From positions 1 through 64,000 of the forward strand of contig QLIY01000165.1 of assembly GCA_003260075.1 (NCBI GenBank): a stretch of DNA of 64,000 bases, read 5' to 3'. The DNA comes from Phallusia mammillata. Its lineage: Eukaryota > Chordata > Ascidiacea > Phlebobranchia > Ascidiidae. Position numbers and translations under genes: made by a program. The notes beneath the pieces were generated by a model. The model worked only from the letters and a program-made list of their open reading frames with translations. It made no database searches and had not been told where the DNA came from. Shown piece after piece: positions 23,501 to 35,341 of the stretch (its first letter is position 1; the number at the start of each line of letters is the position of its first letter).

Positions 23501-26500
23501 TTTTCTCCTTCATAATAGTTTTCTTCTTCCTCTTTCCTAAACATAATATTTTGTTTCTCATAAGTTTTATTTGATAGTTGCATTTGTAAACCGATATGTT
23601 TTATTGCAACGTTGTTTTATGTTTGCCAAAAAATTACATGGGTTTTAAATCAATATCTTTTGCAAGTGTAGGAATTTAACCGTTTTAAAAACACAAACAG
23701 TATTCTATGTAGCAGACTGTTTTGGACTTTCTGTGTATTTAGGTTAGTGTGTAAACTCTTCCAACATTCTTCGGCTGGGCGTCATGTTCTACTGTTTCCT
23801 CAATTTTATTCAGACGTCGGCGCCCGTGGCCTCCACGTCACGCGATAACGTCAGGAAGATGCAAGTGGCATGTCGGCCATTTTTGTAGATTGTTCCATCG
23901 AACACGATTTCGTAATTAGCCGTGGCCTTTATGCCTTCCGATATGTCGATGCCGCTGCCAACAGTGTTCCCATCAAACTTGTCAAATCCCTGCGCTGATA
24001 AAATTTTCGCGCTTTAAAGAAGGAGTTTGATCACCGCACAGCCATTTCTCCCAAGCACCTGCTATTGGCAACACTTTCAAATGTATTTTGATTGTGTGTC
24101 GAGATTAACTCTGATCCGGATTAATCGACTGCTCTTAGAGCGAAATTCATACACTGCTTGCTTGGTGTACAAGTGTACCACACACTGCTAGCTGTTTGTT
24201 GTGCAACGTTACGCTGATCATTTGTGGCTCGTTTTGCACTTTCATCGCGCCAAGTCTGTTTACAACAGTAAGTTTACATATGATGCTATCGGCTACTCAC
24301 AATATGGCCGACCGACTTGGATAGAGACCGCCTACCTTGACCAAACGTCGCCGACTCAACGACCCACTGAGTCTCATTCTGTTCAGCGCAGTTTACCCTG
24401 CGTGAATCATGCTTACAGGGTTGCCTGCTGGCGGCTTGCTAATGTGCGTAACAGCTAAATTAGCTTGAAATGAATTGGTCACAGCGGTTGTTACGTGTGT
24501 CTACCCCACACATAGCCGCTTCTGTGTTAAATGGCTAAATCCAACGGAGAACAAGGTTTTCAGGGCTGTTTAAATATTTTCCTAAATTACGTATACCGAT
24601 AACGTTTTGTGACTTTCTAAAAAAAAATTTGCTTTCTTCCAACATTTTAAACTTTGAGCAAAAAATCAGAGCCAGTATTTGTGTGTAAAACATGACTACG
24701 TTACTATTTTGAACTTTTATTTACGAATATTCAATTTTCATTGATTTCTGATCGTTCACAAAAATCGTGAAATTATAAGGCAGTTTGAAAGCAATAAAAT
24801 GTGGTTTAATTTTAAATTCATGTGATCGATGCCGCCTTGGTGGTCTTGCTTTTCCACCAAGAGTTATCGTTTGACTTTCGGATTTCATGTCACGTCGTTT
24901 ACCTTTCAATCTGTGTGCGCTTACACGAGTCGCTCGCTGGCGATTTATTTTGACAAGAACGACGGACAAAGCGCACCAGAACGCTTTTTCCGCTTTCAAT
25001 TTCGACCAGGTCGTACGTGCCACACATGGACACGTCCCACATAAGTGACACGTCGAAAGTTGGTAGCGTGGGTTGCTGTTTTGATGTTACCTTACCAACC
25101 CAACCCCCGTCAAGTCAGCGCACTGTAGTGTGTCGTGACAACCCCACAATACTTTGTTGGTGTTGCAGCTGCCGACTGTCGCTTTGCGCCTCCATTGATT
25201 CCGGCCAACACGTCTACGCCCAACTATTAAATATTCACCAAACTTTAGGTGAATGTGTAAAGGTTTTGGCGCCAGTGTGGGTGGCCGCACATTATCCCAG
25301 CATTCTTCAAACATTTTGAAGTCTTGTCGTTTTGGACTGACCGCCACTCGTTTGCTTGTTGAGGGCGACCTGTCACTCATTCAAGTGAGCGTATCCACAT
25401 CGGCCCCTTTTGTTGAATTCCTTTTTCTTACCAGTTTTTATTTCTGTTTAGTTGGGTAACTTAAGCAGAATAAAAATATTGGTTTTCTTACTTTTGTTAA
25501 ATATTTACTTCCTCGTTTAAGGCATTTTGTAAGTGTGGACCAAGTAGGAAAACGGGCGTTCCATATATTTATTGAAGCAAAAACCGGGGACAATTTGGGT
25601 GAACCAAAAAAAACTGAGCTTTTGTTTTACCGATATATAGTTTGTGAATGATGAATTTCGATAAAGTTGTGCGCTTTTAGAAGTTGTTGATCGCGTGACA
25701 AGCTGCTATCATCGAAACTATTCTTACATAAGACTCCCTTGGCTGTTTGGCCGATTTCGTCATGCATTTATATTGCCACCCACTTATGTAAAGCGATATC
25801 TTTTTGAGGGCAAGCTGATCGGGATCACCGTAACCCTGGCACGGCGGTATCTGCTCAATATATTTCGACGGTTTCTCCTTGCGGTTCTGATGGTCACGTT
25901 TGTTTTAACTCCAAAAAGATACAAAAAGTAACAGAATGTCCTAAAATGTGATTGGTTGCATTTGGTCTTTTTATTGTTACGATTTTGACTGCGTTTCGGT
26001 TCAGTGGTCGGTACTTGGTATATTTCACAAAAACATGACGTTGTCTCGCTGCAATCGCTTTGAACGTGACCACAAGACGGCGCCACGCGCCTAGGCCTTT
26101 CGGTGTTAATCTTCGCCGGTGTTGGAAAAATTCCCAGTTTCAGTAAACTTCAATCGGAGCCCGGCACACATTCATTTTTCATCATGGCGAGTGTCGTGTG
26201 GTAGACTGGCGTCTCAATTCCCGACAGCAGCGGATCAATGAGAAGAAATAAGTGCGTGATTCATTTCGCCGATGCTCAGCAGTCTCCGGCTCGGCGCAGG
26301 CTGTCCAACTTACAACAGGGCGATGAGAACGCCACGTCCGACCACCGTGCGCGCCGGCGATGTGCTTTATTTGTGAAACGTGATGTTAATTTGGCGACAG
26401 CGATTTTCACGCATTTTTACACGTCGATTCGGCCGACCACCTGTTTATTACTGGTCTACACCGATAAAGTCGCAAAACATGTTTGAATCCACAACACTGC

Positions 26501-29500
26501 GCGAATTCATATCAACACCCTGGGGTGCTTCAGGGAATTGGGTAAAACTTCCCCTGTCAAAATCACTTCATACAAGATGATGAAATATTATTGCGTAAAA
26601 GAACTGGCGAGGATCTTTTCTTGCGGTTTTAATAAAAGTGTTTATTACTGAAAAAGAGACAGAACAGGGGAGTAAAAACAAATTCGTAAAAAATCCCCAT
26701 TTTGGCATTCCAAATACGACAAAATATATTGCTTGATAAAACTATCAGTCAGTGTGCATACATGTGGTATAAACTTGAATTCCATCAACGTTGATACCCA
26801 TTGTTGGATTTACTGACTTGATTGCTGGATAGTACATTTTAGTGAATGACTTGTGTGATATTGTTGTTGTGTTTTTTCTCACCTCCAGGGCCATCGATCT
26901 TTATTTCCCACGCCTGTTGACTTGTTTCACGCGACCCTCGTCTCGCGTGACGTAACGCTCATTGTGACGATGCCGCTATTTAAACAATACGGCCGCGAAA
27001 CGTCAACGGCGATATGCGCTTTGCCATCTCTGCAGCTTGTATACCTTTTACGACACCTAACGTACACCCCACTAAGTTGTTGTCTTTTTTTAGATAACAG
27101 AGGCAATAAGCAGAGGGAAGGGCAACTTATGCAGGAATGGTTTCAGTTGGTGCACAAGAAAAACGCAATCCTTCGTCAACAGGATCAACTTTCGCTGATG
27201 TAAGTATGACCTTGTTGATGAAAGTGCATTACTTGGCAAGAAACTTTTAAGCTGGGAAATCTCATTGTTGATTGTGGGAAACCTCGCTTCCTGCTGCTTG
27301 CATGGAATCGTGCTCCGCTGGAAATATGAGCGCTGTTTTTAATCGCTTTAAGGGTATCTCGAGATTTCCAACGATATTGGATATGTGTTGTTGCCGAGAA
27401 GAAACATTTTTGTTTATTAATAAAACAAGCAGGATGCAAAACTCGTGGCTAGCCAGTATTGGACATGCGCATGCGTGACATCAATGTCTTTCCTATTTAT
27501 TTGTTCTCGGGAGAGTTGCGCACTTTTGCGTTTTAAGCCGGACGTGTGCGGGGCCACTCTTACAGCGTTAGGACGACTTTTGCCGCTGTGCAACCAATCA
27601 CGCAAGCAAATTTGCTGAAATCAAGCAACCACGGTCGATTTGAGAAAATCCTAAAAGCGTGGACGGTGATATTTTTGGGTGAAAGGTGGACTGTGTACGT
27701 CGGTCGGTTGTCGTGTAAATCGCCCTCCACTCCCCATCGTCGCTACATCAAAGCCATCGCTTGCGTCAACACCGCGCTATGATAATAATAATGATGTTGT
27801 TGTGTATGTTGATTTGCAGGGAAGAGGAGCAAGAGATACTGGAGAAGGTTGACAAGATTCACGAGGAACTTATACCTCTGATGGAGATTGAAGGTAACAA
27901 ACCCAACCGTCATATATTTAGTGCATTTATACGTTTGATATTGTTTCAATGAAGTTTTCCGAAATAATTTACTGATATTCCACATGGCTTTTATCCAACA
28001 ACAGTTCAGTTGCAAAGGCTACAAATTAATTGCATACGATTATGTCATTCGCATGCTTTACGCGAAATCAATGAAATCGATTGTTCTTCGTTCGTTGTTG
28101 CCAGAATTGAAAATTGAATTGTGATTAGAAAAGGCTTATGTCCCTGCACAAGGTTGTCTCCGTTGTTTGTACGCATGCAAACCAGGATTGAATGAAATTC
28201 GCTCCCAAAAATAGAAACTGTAAAACCTCACCAGCGAGATATGGAAATTGCAACGAGTCTGGCATGTTTATTGTTTAAGGCGGATTGAAAGTTGTCGATG
28301 CACTTAATTAAATCCCAGGATCGTGTCGTCTCGCTGCCAGCACATTCCGTTGACACAACAAGACTAGGATAAATATAACTCGCCTACATCGTCGCCCGAA
28401 CACACTTTAAACGCTTAGCGGTTTGCATCGGCGACGCTAGCTGGCGTCGATAACCAAACCTCATCATTTATCAACAACAAAGAACTATCCTAACTTTGTC
28501 CAAACGGACTTGTTCTTTCGCACCAGAGCGTTTTCGTTCTCGTATAATCCCGCCTGTTCGGTCGTGTCGCATCCACCGCAAGAAACAGGATTCGACTCGT
28601 CTCGCCCGCTCCGTGTTGACGCACCAAGACATTAAGAAATGTTAATCTGTCCATAAACAGGATTAAACGCATGTAGATGTGGAGTGGATAAAAGCTTGTG
28701 GCATCCGCACACTTTATCGTCGACATTACATTGGGACTTTGTCCAATTGCCGCCGCTTGTCGTTGCTTGCCCCCCCCCCCCCCCCCCCCCCGATGAGTTT
28801 TCGAACCGGAAGCAGGTGTTCTCCGACGCTGTTTTGTGGTTCTTGCGTGAGCACGAAAAGTCCGGCTATTTTGGTCAAAAACATCGAGTTTTTCTCTAGG
28901 TGGATTGTGTGTAACATCTTGTGTAGCCGATTTATCGTTTTGTGTATAATAATAGTAAAAACTTGCTTGCTTCATGACAAAAATTTTAAACAATGTTTTC
29001 AAACGAAAGCTATGCTTCCATACCGTTCGGACTTTTGCCGCTAAAGGTATAAATTATTGCCATAGCATCAGGGCGTAGTTGAAACGCATACAAAAGTTAT
29101 CACGCGCTAATACAAATTCAAAACATTCCGAACTGCATTACCGTCTATTTCAGTTTACTAAAGGGACGCCTTGAAACCCTACCTTCACATTCAAGGCGTT
29201 TTGTTTTAAGTAGTGGGCAAGGACTCGTTTCGACAGGGAATTACCCTCCGCAAGAGTCAAAGTTGAGGAAATCCCGGCATTTGCATGTTATTACAACGAC
29301 TTTTCTGTCATTACTAAGAAAGCTCAACCTTATCATAGCCGATCGTCGTTCAACGTTGTTGCGTAGCCGAAACCTCTTCATCGTGATTCGGCTCTCGGAT
29401 GCGCTTTTTCACCCTCGCTATTTGACGCGTGTGAATCGGTCATGGTGGCAGAAATCGGATTACAATTCTCGGATCAAAGCTATCGACTGAATCTTGCTGC

Positions 29501-30594
29501 TCACGTGTGTACACTTGCCATATATAAGCGGGCTAAGGTGGTGGGCCGAGTCTGCTTAATCCACTTGCTAAACGGCTTGGTGTCGCGCGTTTGCAATCGT
29601 GATTAGATCTGCGCAGAATTTTGATCGACAACGCCTCGGATCGTCCATTCCTGCCATGCCATTAAGCTGCCGGGACAGCGTGCTTGTTTGTATACACAAT
29701 GGGAATTGCAATGTTTCAACACAAATTAACGGTTGCTCGCTGTCACTCGCGGACCTTGTCGCGTGGCGTCGTTCCTGGCACTGACGTCATCAATCGCTGG
29801 TAGTTTCTGCGTCACAATCACTGCGGCGTCGTAATGTCTTGCCGGTTCTGTTTACCGTTGCCAAGGATAAGGGTCACGTGAGCACACCATGAATCGTAAA
29901 TTATCGATTTTTAGCTTCTTCACAAGGTGAAGGCCACTTGAAATTTTGCTGCGGCGAACGTAATCAGTCAAATTCATGGCAACGCATCGTCTTTGTCTGT
30001 CACGAGCCAATCGATTGTGATGAAAAAGCGCGTTGGGCCATTGCGAGTTGCTTGCGTAGTTTCAAATATGCGCATCCGCCATGTCTCTTGTTTCCAAGAA
30101 ATGTTTTTCGCTAGTTCATGTTCGGTTCTAGGTAGCTCGCGGTCTTTTGCAGCGCCCAGTCCTCGCCCCGCCGCCTTGCGCTTGTTTTATACACAAACAT
30201 ACGCCGCGATATGTATATCGCCTTTGTTTGTTTGTGTTTGGCTGATGAATCGCCTAGTCGTGTCGAATCTGCCGCCGCGATTTATGGCTAAACAACGCGA
30301 TGGAATCCTTAATCATTAATTGTTTGCCCAAGTAATACTGCCGTGCCCGTCATCCAAACAAGCCCAACGGCTTGTAATTGCGCCACGAGCTATTGTATTG
30401 CTGGATTAACAATGTCGCGAGTTTGGGGGGTAATTTAGCAATCAACTAGACAACGTCTGAAAGGCCTTAGGAAGATTCTTGCTTTAATAACCACCGAGCG
30501 TGTTTTTCGAGTGCACCACTTTCACGCATTGTCTTTGGATTAAAGCCGGATTTGTGTACGCGCCGCATTGTTCTCAACCGTGTAATTGTCGTTC

Positions 30595-30671
<77 letters not shown>

Positions 30672-31683
30672 CGGCTCTCTCGGGCGTGGACATTTTTTCG
30701 CCAAGCGTTTTGCGGTCAAAATCACGTGCTACCACTGTTTCTGTGGACGCCTTTGATTTTATAATGTTAGCCACTGCTGTTCATGTAAATATGCGCGGGA
30801 ACTAAATTATACATGAGCGTTTTAATTAGCTGTCTCACCGGGCGTGGCTCGGTTTGCGCTGCGGTCTGTTTAATAGCCACGTTCAAGCGCTCGCTTGGCC
30901 TTGTCCGCCTCGGTCATTTCAATGTTAGTCGGGAACTTGAAATTAGTCACCAAAGTTGTCCAGGCTGGTCGTTTATACCGCTCCGCTTGCGTAACACGGC
31001 GTGCCTCCTGTAATGTTGTAACTTGCTTGTATGAGTTGAACTTGTTTGTGATAAGCTGTCACCGGCCTTTCTATCTCGTCCATCATACCTGCGTTGTCCA
31101 GCCATGACGACACATGCTTGCGATTGTTTTTGACTGGTGAGATTTAATTAAGCTCGACCACCCAGCCCGAAGATGATTTTGTAACTCGTAATTGTTTCAC
31201 AATTATATCACCTTGTTTTTTACTTACAAACATCTCAATCCATCCAAACTAACCCCAACTTTTATGATTAGATGTTATGAAGACGCTTGCTCAAAAAGAA
31301 CGAGAAAAGGTTTTGCTTGAAGAGAAATTTCGCTTGGTGAATGAACGAGATCGAATTATGCAAGATATGAATGAAAAGGAGCAGATGTAAGTTTTCCTTT
31401 GTCGTAAAGTTTGCAACAAATTAATTTAGTTACTTTCTAAGAGTCTGACAAAGTTTTCCCTGTCTGTGCAACATGGAGTCATTGCAAAGTTGACGGAAGT
31501 GTGTGAAAATTTTTCATAGATTACATTATGTTTTGTGATTAACTAAGGTTTAGCGCTAGTTTAACTTGGCTTTACATATTTCAAACATACAGGGCTTTGG
31601 AAGAGGAAGAGCGCCTACAGACAAGTTTAGGTGAAAACATGTCGAAAGTTATAAAGGACGATGAAAAGTGCGTGGTGATGTGA
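10505..31683 (+). CDS. EHBP1: EH domain-binding protein 1 (EHBP1), complete, 25 coding exons
   Basis: EHBP1 links Rab8/Rab10-family GTPases and EHD proteins to actin during endocytic recycling and tubulation. I assembled 25 in-phase exons giving about 1315 residues (human about 1230): an N-terminal C2 domain (1 to ~165), a serine-rich linker, a CH domain (~358-458), a long acidic/serine-rich linker, and a bMERB coiled coil (from ~1156) ending in the CaaX box CVVM. The start [17 protein letters not shown] aligns with the vertebrate N-terminus. Linker exons are 12715-12818, 12917-13084, 13292-13388, 13483-13565, 13859-13938, 16662-17567, 17719-17871, 17932-17997 (or 18006), 19487-19640, 19752-20285, 20343-20420, 20534-20620 and 20834-20940. 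No NPF tripeptide, the usual EH-domain ligand, appears in my translation. Weakest calls are the donor at 13084 (GTCAAC) and the choice at 17997/18006. The small exon copies next to C10 tracts are assembly duplicates and were left out. Confidence 0.93.
11520..11790. other. Double assembly gap (C10 tracts at 11607-11617 and 11691-11700) with duplicated exon end
   Basis: Sequence from 11521, starting TGTTTTCATGTCAGAAGGAG, recurs exactly 180 bases later at 11701 and continues for about 88 bp, carrying the EHBP1 exon-4 end and donor. Two C tracts enclose an unrelated 73-bp fragment at 11618-11690. The first tract reads as eleven C because the adjoining genomic base is also C. Confidence 0.85.
11791..12714 (+). 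other. EHBP1: EHBP1 intron 4, remainder
   Basis: AT-rich intronic sequence lies after the duplicated segment. I see no coding exon, RNA gene or repeat in it. Confidence 0.6.
14299..14529. other. Probable assembly gap (C10 at 14411-14420) with duplicated contig ends
   Basis: About 110 bp starting TTGATGGAAGAGAGCCATCT are repeated on both sides of the ten-C tract with three or four substitutions. It lies within an EHBP1 intron and also creates a spurious pair of long minus-strand open frames. Confidence 0.85.
14640..14745. mobile_element. Possible short inverted-repeat element
   Basis: The segment starts TAGGGCTGGTTTACTGG and ends CCGGATAAAACCGGACAACCCTA, whose complement begins TAGGGTTGTCCGGTTTT. 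The ends therefore match imperfectly in inverted orientation around about 70 bp. A TA target is possible but not demonstrated. Confidence 0.35.
15105..15521. other. Probable assembly gap (C10 at 15313-15322) duplicating part of a CH exon
   Basis: About 200 bp, starting CTTTGTGTGCAATTGTGCAC in the EHBP1 CH exon and running through its donor into the intron, are repeated after a ten-C tract with a few substitutions. Only the left copy is attached to a complete exon. Confidence 0.87.
15629..15903. other. Probable assembly gap (C10 at 15761-15770) duplicating a CH exon
   Basis: About 130 bp starting TAATTAAGGAAGCAAGCTCG, including the acceptor, the 49-nt CH exon and its donor, recur after a ten-C tract. 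One difference changes GAC to GAG within the exon. The right copy (15839-15887) flows into the next exon and was used in the model. Confidence 0.87.
16228..16430. other. Probable assembly gap (C10 at 16322-16331) with duplicated contig ends
   Basis: About 95 bp starting TATCAAGAACCGATCCGTAA occur on both sides of a ten-C tract, almost identical. It lies in the intron after the CH exons of EHBP1. Confidence 0.85.
16440..16584. mobile_element. MITE-like element with 20-bp perfect core inverted repeat
   Basis: GTATTTGAGTGTAAAACATC at 16464-16483 is perfectly complementary to 16535-16554, and weaker pairing continues outwards to TTCAGAG/CTCTGAA at the ends. The 51-bp centre contains CGTCATCGTCAGGTGAAAT. 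A related single arm occurs at 24667-24693 in another EHBP1 intron. Confidence 0.7.
18007..19486 (+). other. EHBP1: EHBP1 intron with less AT-rich, CpG-bearing sequence
   Basis: A 1.5-kb intron separates two linker exons. From about 18290 to 18880 the sequence is visibly richer in C, G and CpG than earlier introns of the same gene. No coding potential, tRNA or named motif was recognised. It may mark the start of the putative regulatory domain extending towards Otx. Confidence 0.5.
21101..27093 (+). other. EHBP1: Large EHBP1 intron, candidate Otx regulatory territory
   Basis: This 6.0-kb intron is the largest in the gene and is relatively rich in G, C and CpG compared with the AT-rich introns of the flanking genes. 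I see no convincing exon. A minus-strand open frame of 122 codons at 21679-22047 has no recognisable domain and no supported splice partners. TAATCC/GGATTA words, the optimal target of K50 homeodomains, occur (for example near 21694 and 24117), but not clearly above chance. A single arm of an inverted-repeat element lies at 24667-24693. Confidence 0.5.
24667..24693. repeat. Solo arm related to the 16440-16584 element
   Basis: CAGAGCCAGTATTTGTGTGT followed by AAAACAT resembles the terminal arm of the MITE-like element at 16440-16584 (CAAGCCGGTATTTGAGTGTA..). No opposite arm was found nearby, so it may be a relic. Confidence 0.4.
28770..28791. other. 22-base C homopolymer, probable sized assembly gap
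   Basis: A pure C run interrupts mixed intronic sequence without flanking duplication. It is likely a gap of estimated size, although a real homopolymer of this length cannot be excluded. Confidence 0.55.
30597..30669. other. 73-base C homopolymer, probable sized assembly gap
   Basis: A pure C run between GTTCGG and GGCGGC, with no flanking duplication. Its length and purity make a written-over gap more likely than a genuine tract. Confidence 0.7.
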
Positions 31684-34600
31684 CGACCTGAGATTCGACA
31701 TCTGTTCCTGTTACACGAAGGTGCAGTTCGCTGCAAAAACTTGCGTGTGCAGCAATTTTCGATGTTCTCAGCTTGCCAACTTGAAGTGGAAACAAATTTG
31801 TTCTTGCTCGATGTGCCTGAAACGTGCCACTGGCCATGGGCGATATTAATTGCCTAAATTCTCTTCAACCGCCTTTAAAGCGTGAAAGCTTTTGTGCTTG
31901 GACTTCATCCGCTCTTTACACTACTTACGATGGAGTTGCGGTGCGGTTTACGCCACGTCAACTGCGGTCCAATGTCGTGTTCTATTTTCCTTGTTGGTTT
32001 GTTCTTGTCGCTTCCACGCCTTTTTGGTGGCTGCGCCGCTTGTAATTGTTCCACCAAGCCAAACAGACGACAAATAAGTGCAATTTTTGACTTTAAACTT
32101 GCATTGTCCAATACCAATTCCGTATGTTTTTGTTTTGTTTTTATTTTCTTGTACATCAGTGTTGAATACTAAATCATCATCTTTTCGTTTTGTTCCTTCG
32201 ATAAAAATATGACAACTTGATAGATTTCCCTCATATATCTGTATTGCTAAATTTTGCAGTTCTTGTGGTATTGTTTGTTCCCAGTGTTTTCACGGCCACA
32301 AAGCACTTTTGGAGGTCATCGTTGGTTTTAACTAACTGTTGTAAGGCGTACCTTATTTTGCTTGCAATAACTTGTGATGCGCATTTATTCGTGTTCAGAT
32401 TGACTATTGCGTTGAAGCCACCCTGAGGGGATTTGAAATACATTGAGCCATTTCCATGCTTTGTTTTATAGCAGTAGCTAGCCATTTTTGTTTAAAAACG
32501 CGAAATGATCAAACAAAATGTGGAGTGATAAACTTTTTACTTTTCAAACAACTCCCTTAATTTAACGGGTAAATACTCATGTTAAGTGGAAAAGTTTGTT
32601 ATTGACCGAATCGGTAGACCTAAACGGAAGTTATTTTTCATCGGAATTAGCGCAATAAACGAATTATCTTACCCGAGGAAAAATTGCGTTCACATTCACA
32701 GTTTTTTTTTTTTTAAGGAATCATCTTGGTTTATTTGCGAATGTGCAAAGGTTATTTTAGCCGCAGTGTTAAGATTTAGATGCGATACAAACTCGTCTCG
32801 AAAATAGAGGCGCGATGTTTATTGACATCACAAATAACTTCTTGTACCGTCCGAACCCCAGCGCGCAGAGTTGTCCGCGAACGTCAGTGCTTGATTTTTC
32901 AACGATCACTCACAACCACTGACTCACACCGTCGAAAATATTTCGGAACAACAACTGCCCTTGACACACTGCGGGATTGTGACGTCACTTAGAGGGGATT
33001 TCAAGACGTGGAGTGGTAACTGGTAACGTTTCAAACGTATACAATGTAGTCGCGTTGAGATCTGTAAACCATAACAACAGTAGAATAGAGATTGTAATTT
33101 TGTACACAGGATAAAGCTTCTTAGTAGGGTATTAGCATAAACATGTGCCCATATCTTAAGAATCAATCTCCGCTCTGTTGTGGCGTTCAACCTCCGTTTG
33201 CCGAAAGATAAGTGGACGAAAAGGCGTTGGCTTAGTTCAGCCAGTATCAGCGGTAGTCTGTAGATAGGCGGTGAAAACTTTAATGGGAACTAAGAGAATA
33301 ACTGAAGTACAGAACATTTTTTCTTTTTTAATAATATTAAATTCGTGTCCGAACTTTAAATTATGTACAGTCGATTGTTTTTACTCTGTCAACGTCGGAA
33401 ACTTACAGGCGCCTAGTTTGTTGAGCGTCAGTGCTTGATAGGCCACCCACTTGCAAGTAAGTTTGCTTCGTTTATAAACGAAACGGAGGAGTTTCGGGCA
33501 TGCTGTGCAGCCGAGCACTTGTTTGCGTCAAGTGGTGGTGGTCAGTCATGTTGCGACGAGGTTGGAGGCCAGTTGTAACCGACTTAATTATTACCTGTCA
33601 ACTTTGATGTGGTAAACGCGCGCGAAGCGTTTTCTATAGACCTGTCGCGACAAACGAGCCCGGCGCACACTTAGGCGAAATTATGATGTACGGCCAAGTC
33701 CCTTTGTTTACAAGAAAAGCACTCGTAAAAACTTGCAATCCCATCAAAAAGTTATCTTTCAACAAAGCTCGGTAAAATTATTGCACGACGGTTGTCACCC
33801 ATGCTTACTCAATTTACATAAATTTCTGCAGTGCTCGTATCATTTTACAAATTAAGATAAAAATCTTAATCACAACCGATTTTACTTGTTTAAATAGCAG
33901 TCTGGTGATTTTCATTCTAAGATTTCATAATGCACGCCACTGCCAGCGAAGGCCAGAACGATGAATTGATCAAAGCGAAGCAAAAATTCCAATAAATAGA
34001 TTTTTAGTTGAATTGAAAAATCTAGAAATATAAACCTTCCATAGTCGCTTGGTTTAAACTGCGTAAAACAATATTGGATCACTTCCATTCAATGTTGTCC
34101 TGTTTGTTCGTGGCTTGTAACAGAAACAATTATCGTCTTAAATCTTTGTTATAAACACCCTTTGTAGACGTCACAGACACTCGGACAAACTACTAAAATC
34201 GTTGGTACACGTGCGACAAGAATTTGTTGTGATAACGGACTTGTGCTATTTCGTTTGATTCTTAGAGGCATCAGAAAGGGCCTTTTAAACCCGACATCAC
34301 AACATTTGTTTTTGCGATTAACTACCGCTGCGTGCGGCTTCCACAGGTGACGTCACGAGCAGCGCTCTTAGTTTGTCACGCCATTTTCGTTTGGTAATTG
34401 ACGTACTTGCCGATGCTGATCGACCACTGCATTTTTTAAGTTTCAAGTTGTGTTTTGCTTCTCCTCGCCTTTTGTATGTGATCCGAGCCAAAATCCATAC
34501 GGAGTTTTCATATCTGCAGATAACAGATGGATCGGAAAAAATACTCAAAACCATCTGCTTTGTTGGATATATATTCTATATGAAACCGACAATTATAATC

Positions 34601-35297
34601 CGCAAATCCAGCTTAAAGTGTCAAATGTTAATGGACCTGCTACACGGCGGGAAAGTTTAAAAGCTTCTGGTGGATAAGATTCCGGGCCATGAATAAAACG
34701 TTTGCCCACATTACACAAAAATCAAAAAATGCCCCCCTTTCTTGCCTTACCCGTAATGCTCCGGCTCACGGGTACTTTACAAAATGGCGTTCACTATGGA
34801 AAAGTTGCATATTTTTCTACCATTACATGGGGATTAGTTATAAGGAAATTTACGACTTATCCAGATAAGCGAGGCCGCGAACCTTGTTTCTGAATTACCA
34901 TGTTCATCCCTGCATCACTTTAGGTTGGGTGATCACCCATGTCGACAGTGTAAAAAAAAAACTCGCGTTAAGGCGATTAGGCGTCCTTTGCAGAAATCAC
35001 TGTTTGCCCAAGCAACAAGCCAATGATCGTATCTTTTTCTGTGGACGAGCGAGACAATTGGGGTGGTGCACTCAAACATTTAGAGAGGTATTTGATTTGG
35101 GACGGTGTGTTCAAAGTGTATTAGTAACTTTTTGACAGTGAGTTTTTTTGCGCATAAACATACCAAAACCTTGGAAGTATATTTTTTCATTACCTGAGAT
35201 GAAACTCAAGGCTTTATCAAATATGTTTTTGGTGTAATATGAATAAGCAAGGGTTTCTTAGAAGTTTTGTTTTTGTATTAGGTATTTTTTTCTGCAG

Positions 35298-35341
35298 TTG
35301 TTGCTTCAATACCGTCCGTTCGCTGACCGCTTTTGAAGAAG
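35298..35341 (+). other. Candidate 44-nt noncoding exon
   Basis: The segment is preceded by a pyrimidine run ending TTTTTTTCTGCAG and followed by GTAAGTTT, both close to consensus. It contains no ATG and no recognisable peptide. It could be an upstream 5' UTR exon of Otx or part of a noncoding transcript, or a chance combination. Confidence 0.3.

Larger units (their letters stand above)
27894..31271 (+). other. EHBP1: Second large EHBP1 intron with two probable sized gaps
   Basis: This 3.4-kb intron again has less AT-rich, CpG-bearing sequence and no credible exon. It contains C runs of 22 bases (28770-28791) and 73 bases (30597-30669), best read as gaps. The long open frames across these runs (poly-proline or poly-glycine translations) are artefacts. 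Confidence 0.55.
21004..31683 (+). other. EHBP1: EHBP1 exons 21-25: bMERB coiled coil and CaaX C-terminus
   Basis: Exons 21004-21100, 27094-27199, 27820-27893, 31272-31386 and 31593-31683 encode the Rab-binding bMERB domain. Landmarks are [60 protein letters not shown] and [20 protein letters not shown]. The last exon ends KDDEKCVVM then TGA. CVVM fits a prenylation CaaX box, as at the vertebrate EHBP1 C-terminus (CVLQ), and should anchor the protein to membranes. Heptad-like Glu/Lys/Leu spacing is evident throughout. Introns of about 6.0 and 3.4 kb interrupt the domain. Confidence 0.93.

Noticed and set aside
28490..29002. 170-codon minus-strand frame in an EHBP1 intron
   Set aside because: It crosses a 22-base C run, contains a glycine run produced by it, and has no recognisable domain.
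30500..30805. Open frames encoding poly-proline or poly-glycine proteins
   Set aside because: They exist only because a 73-base C run, probably a gap, is translated. The flanks show no coding character.
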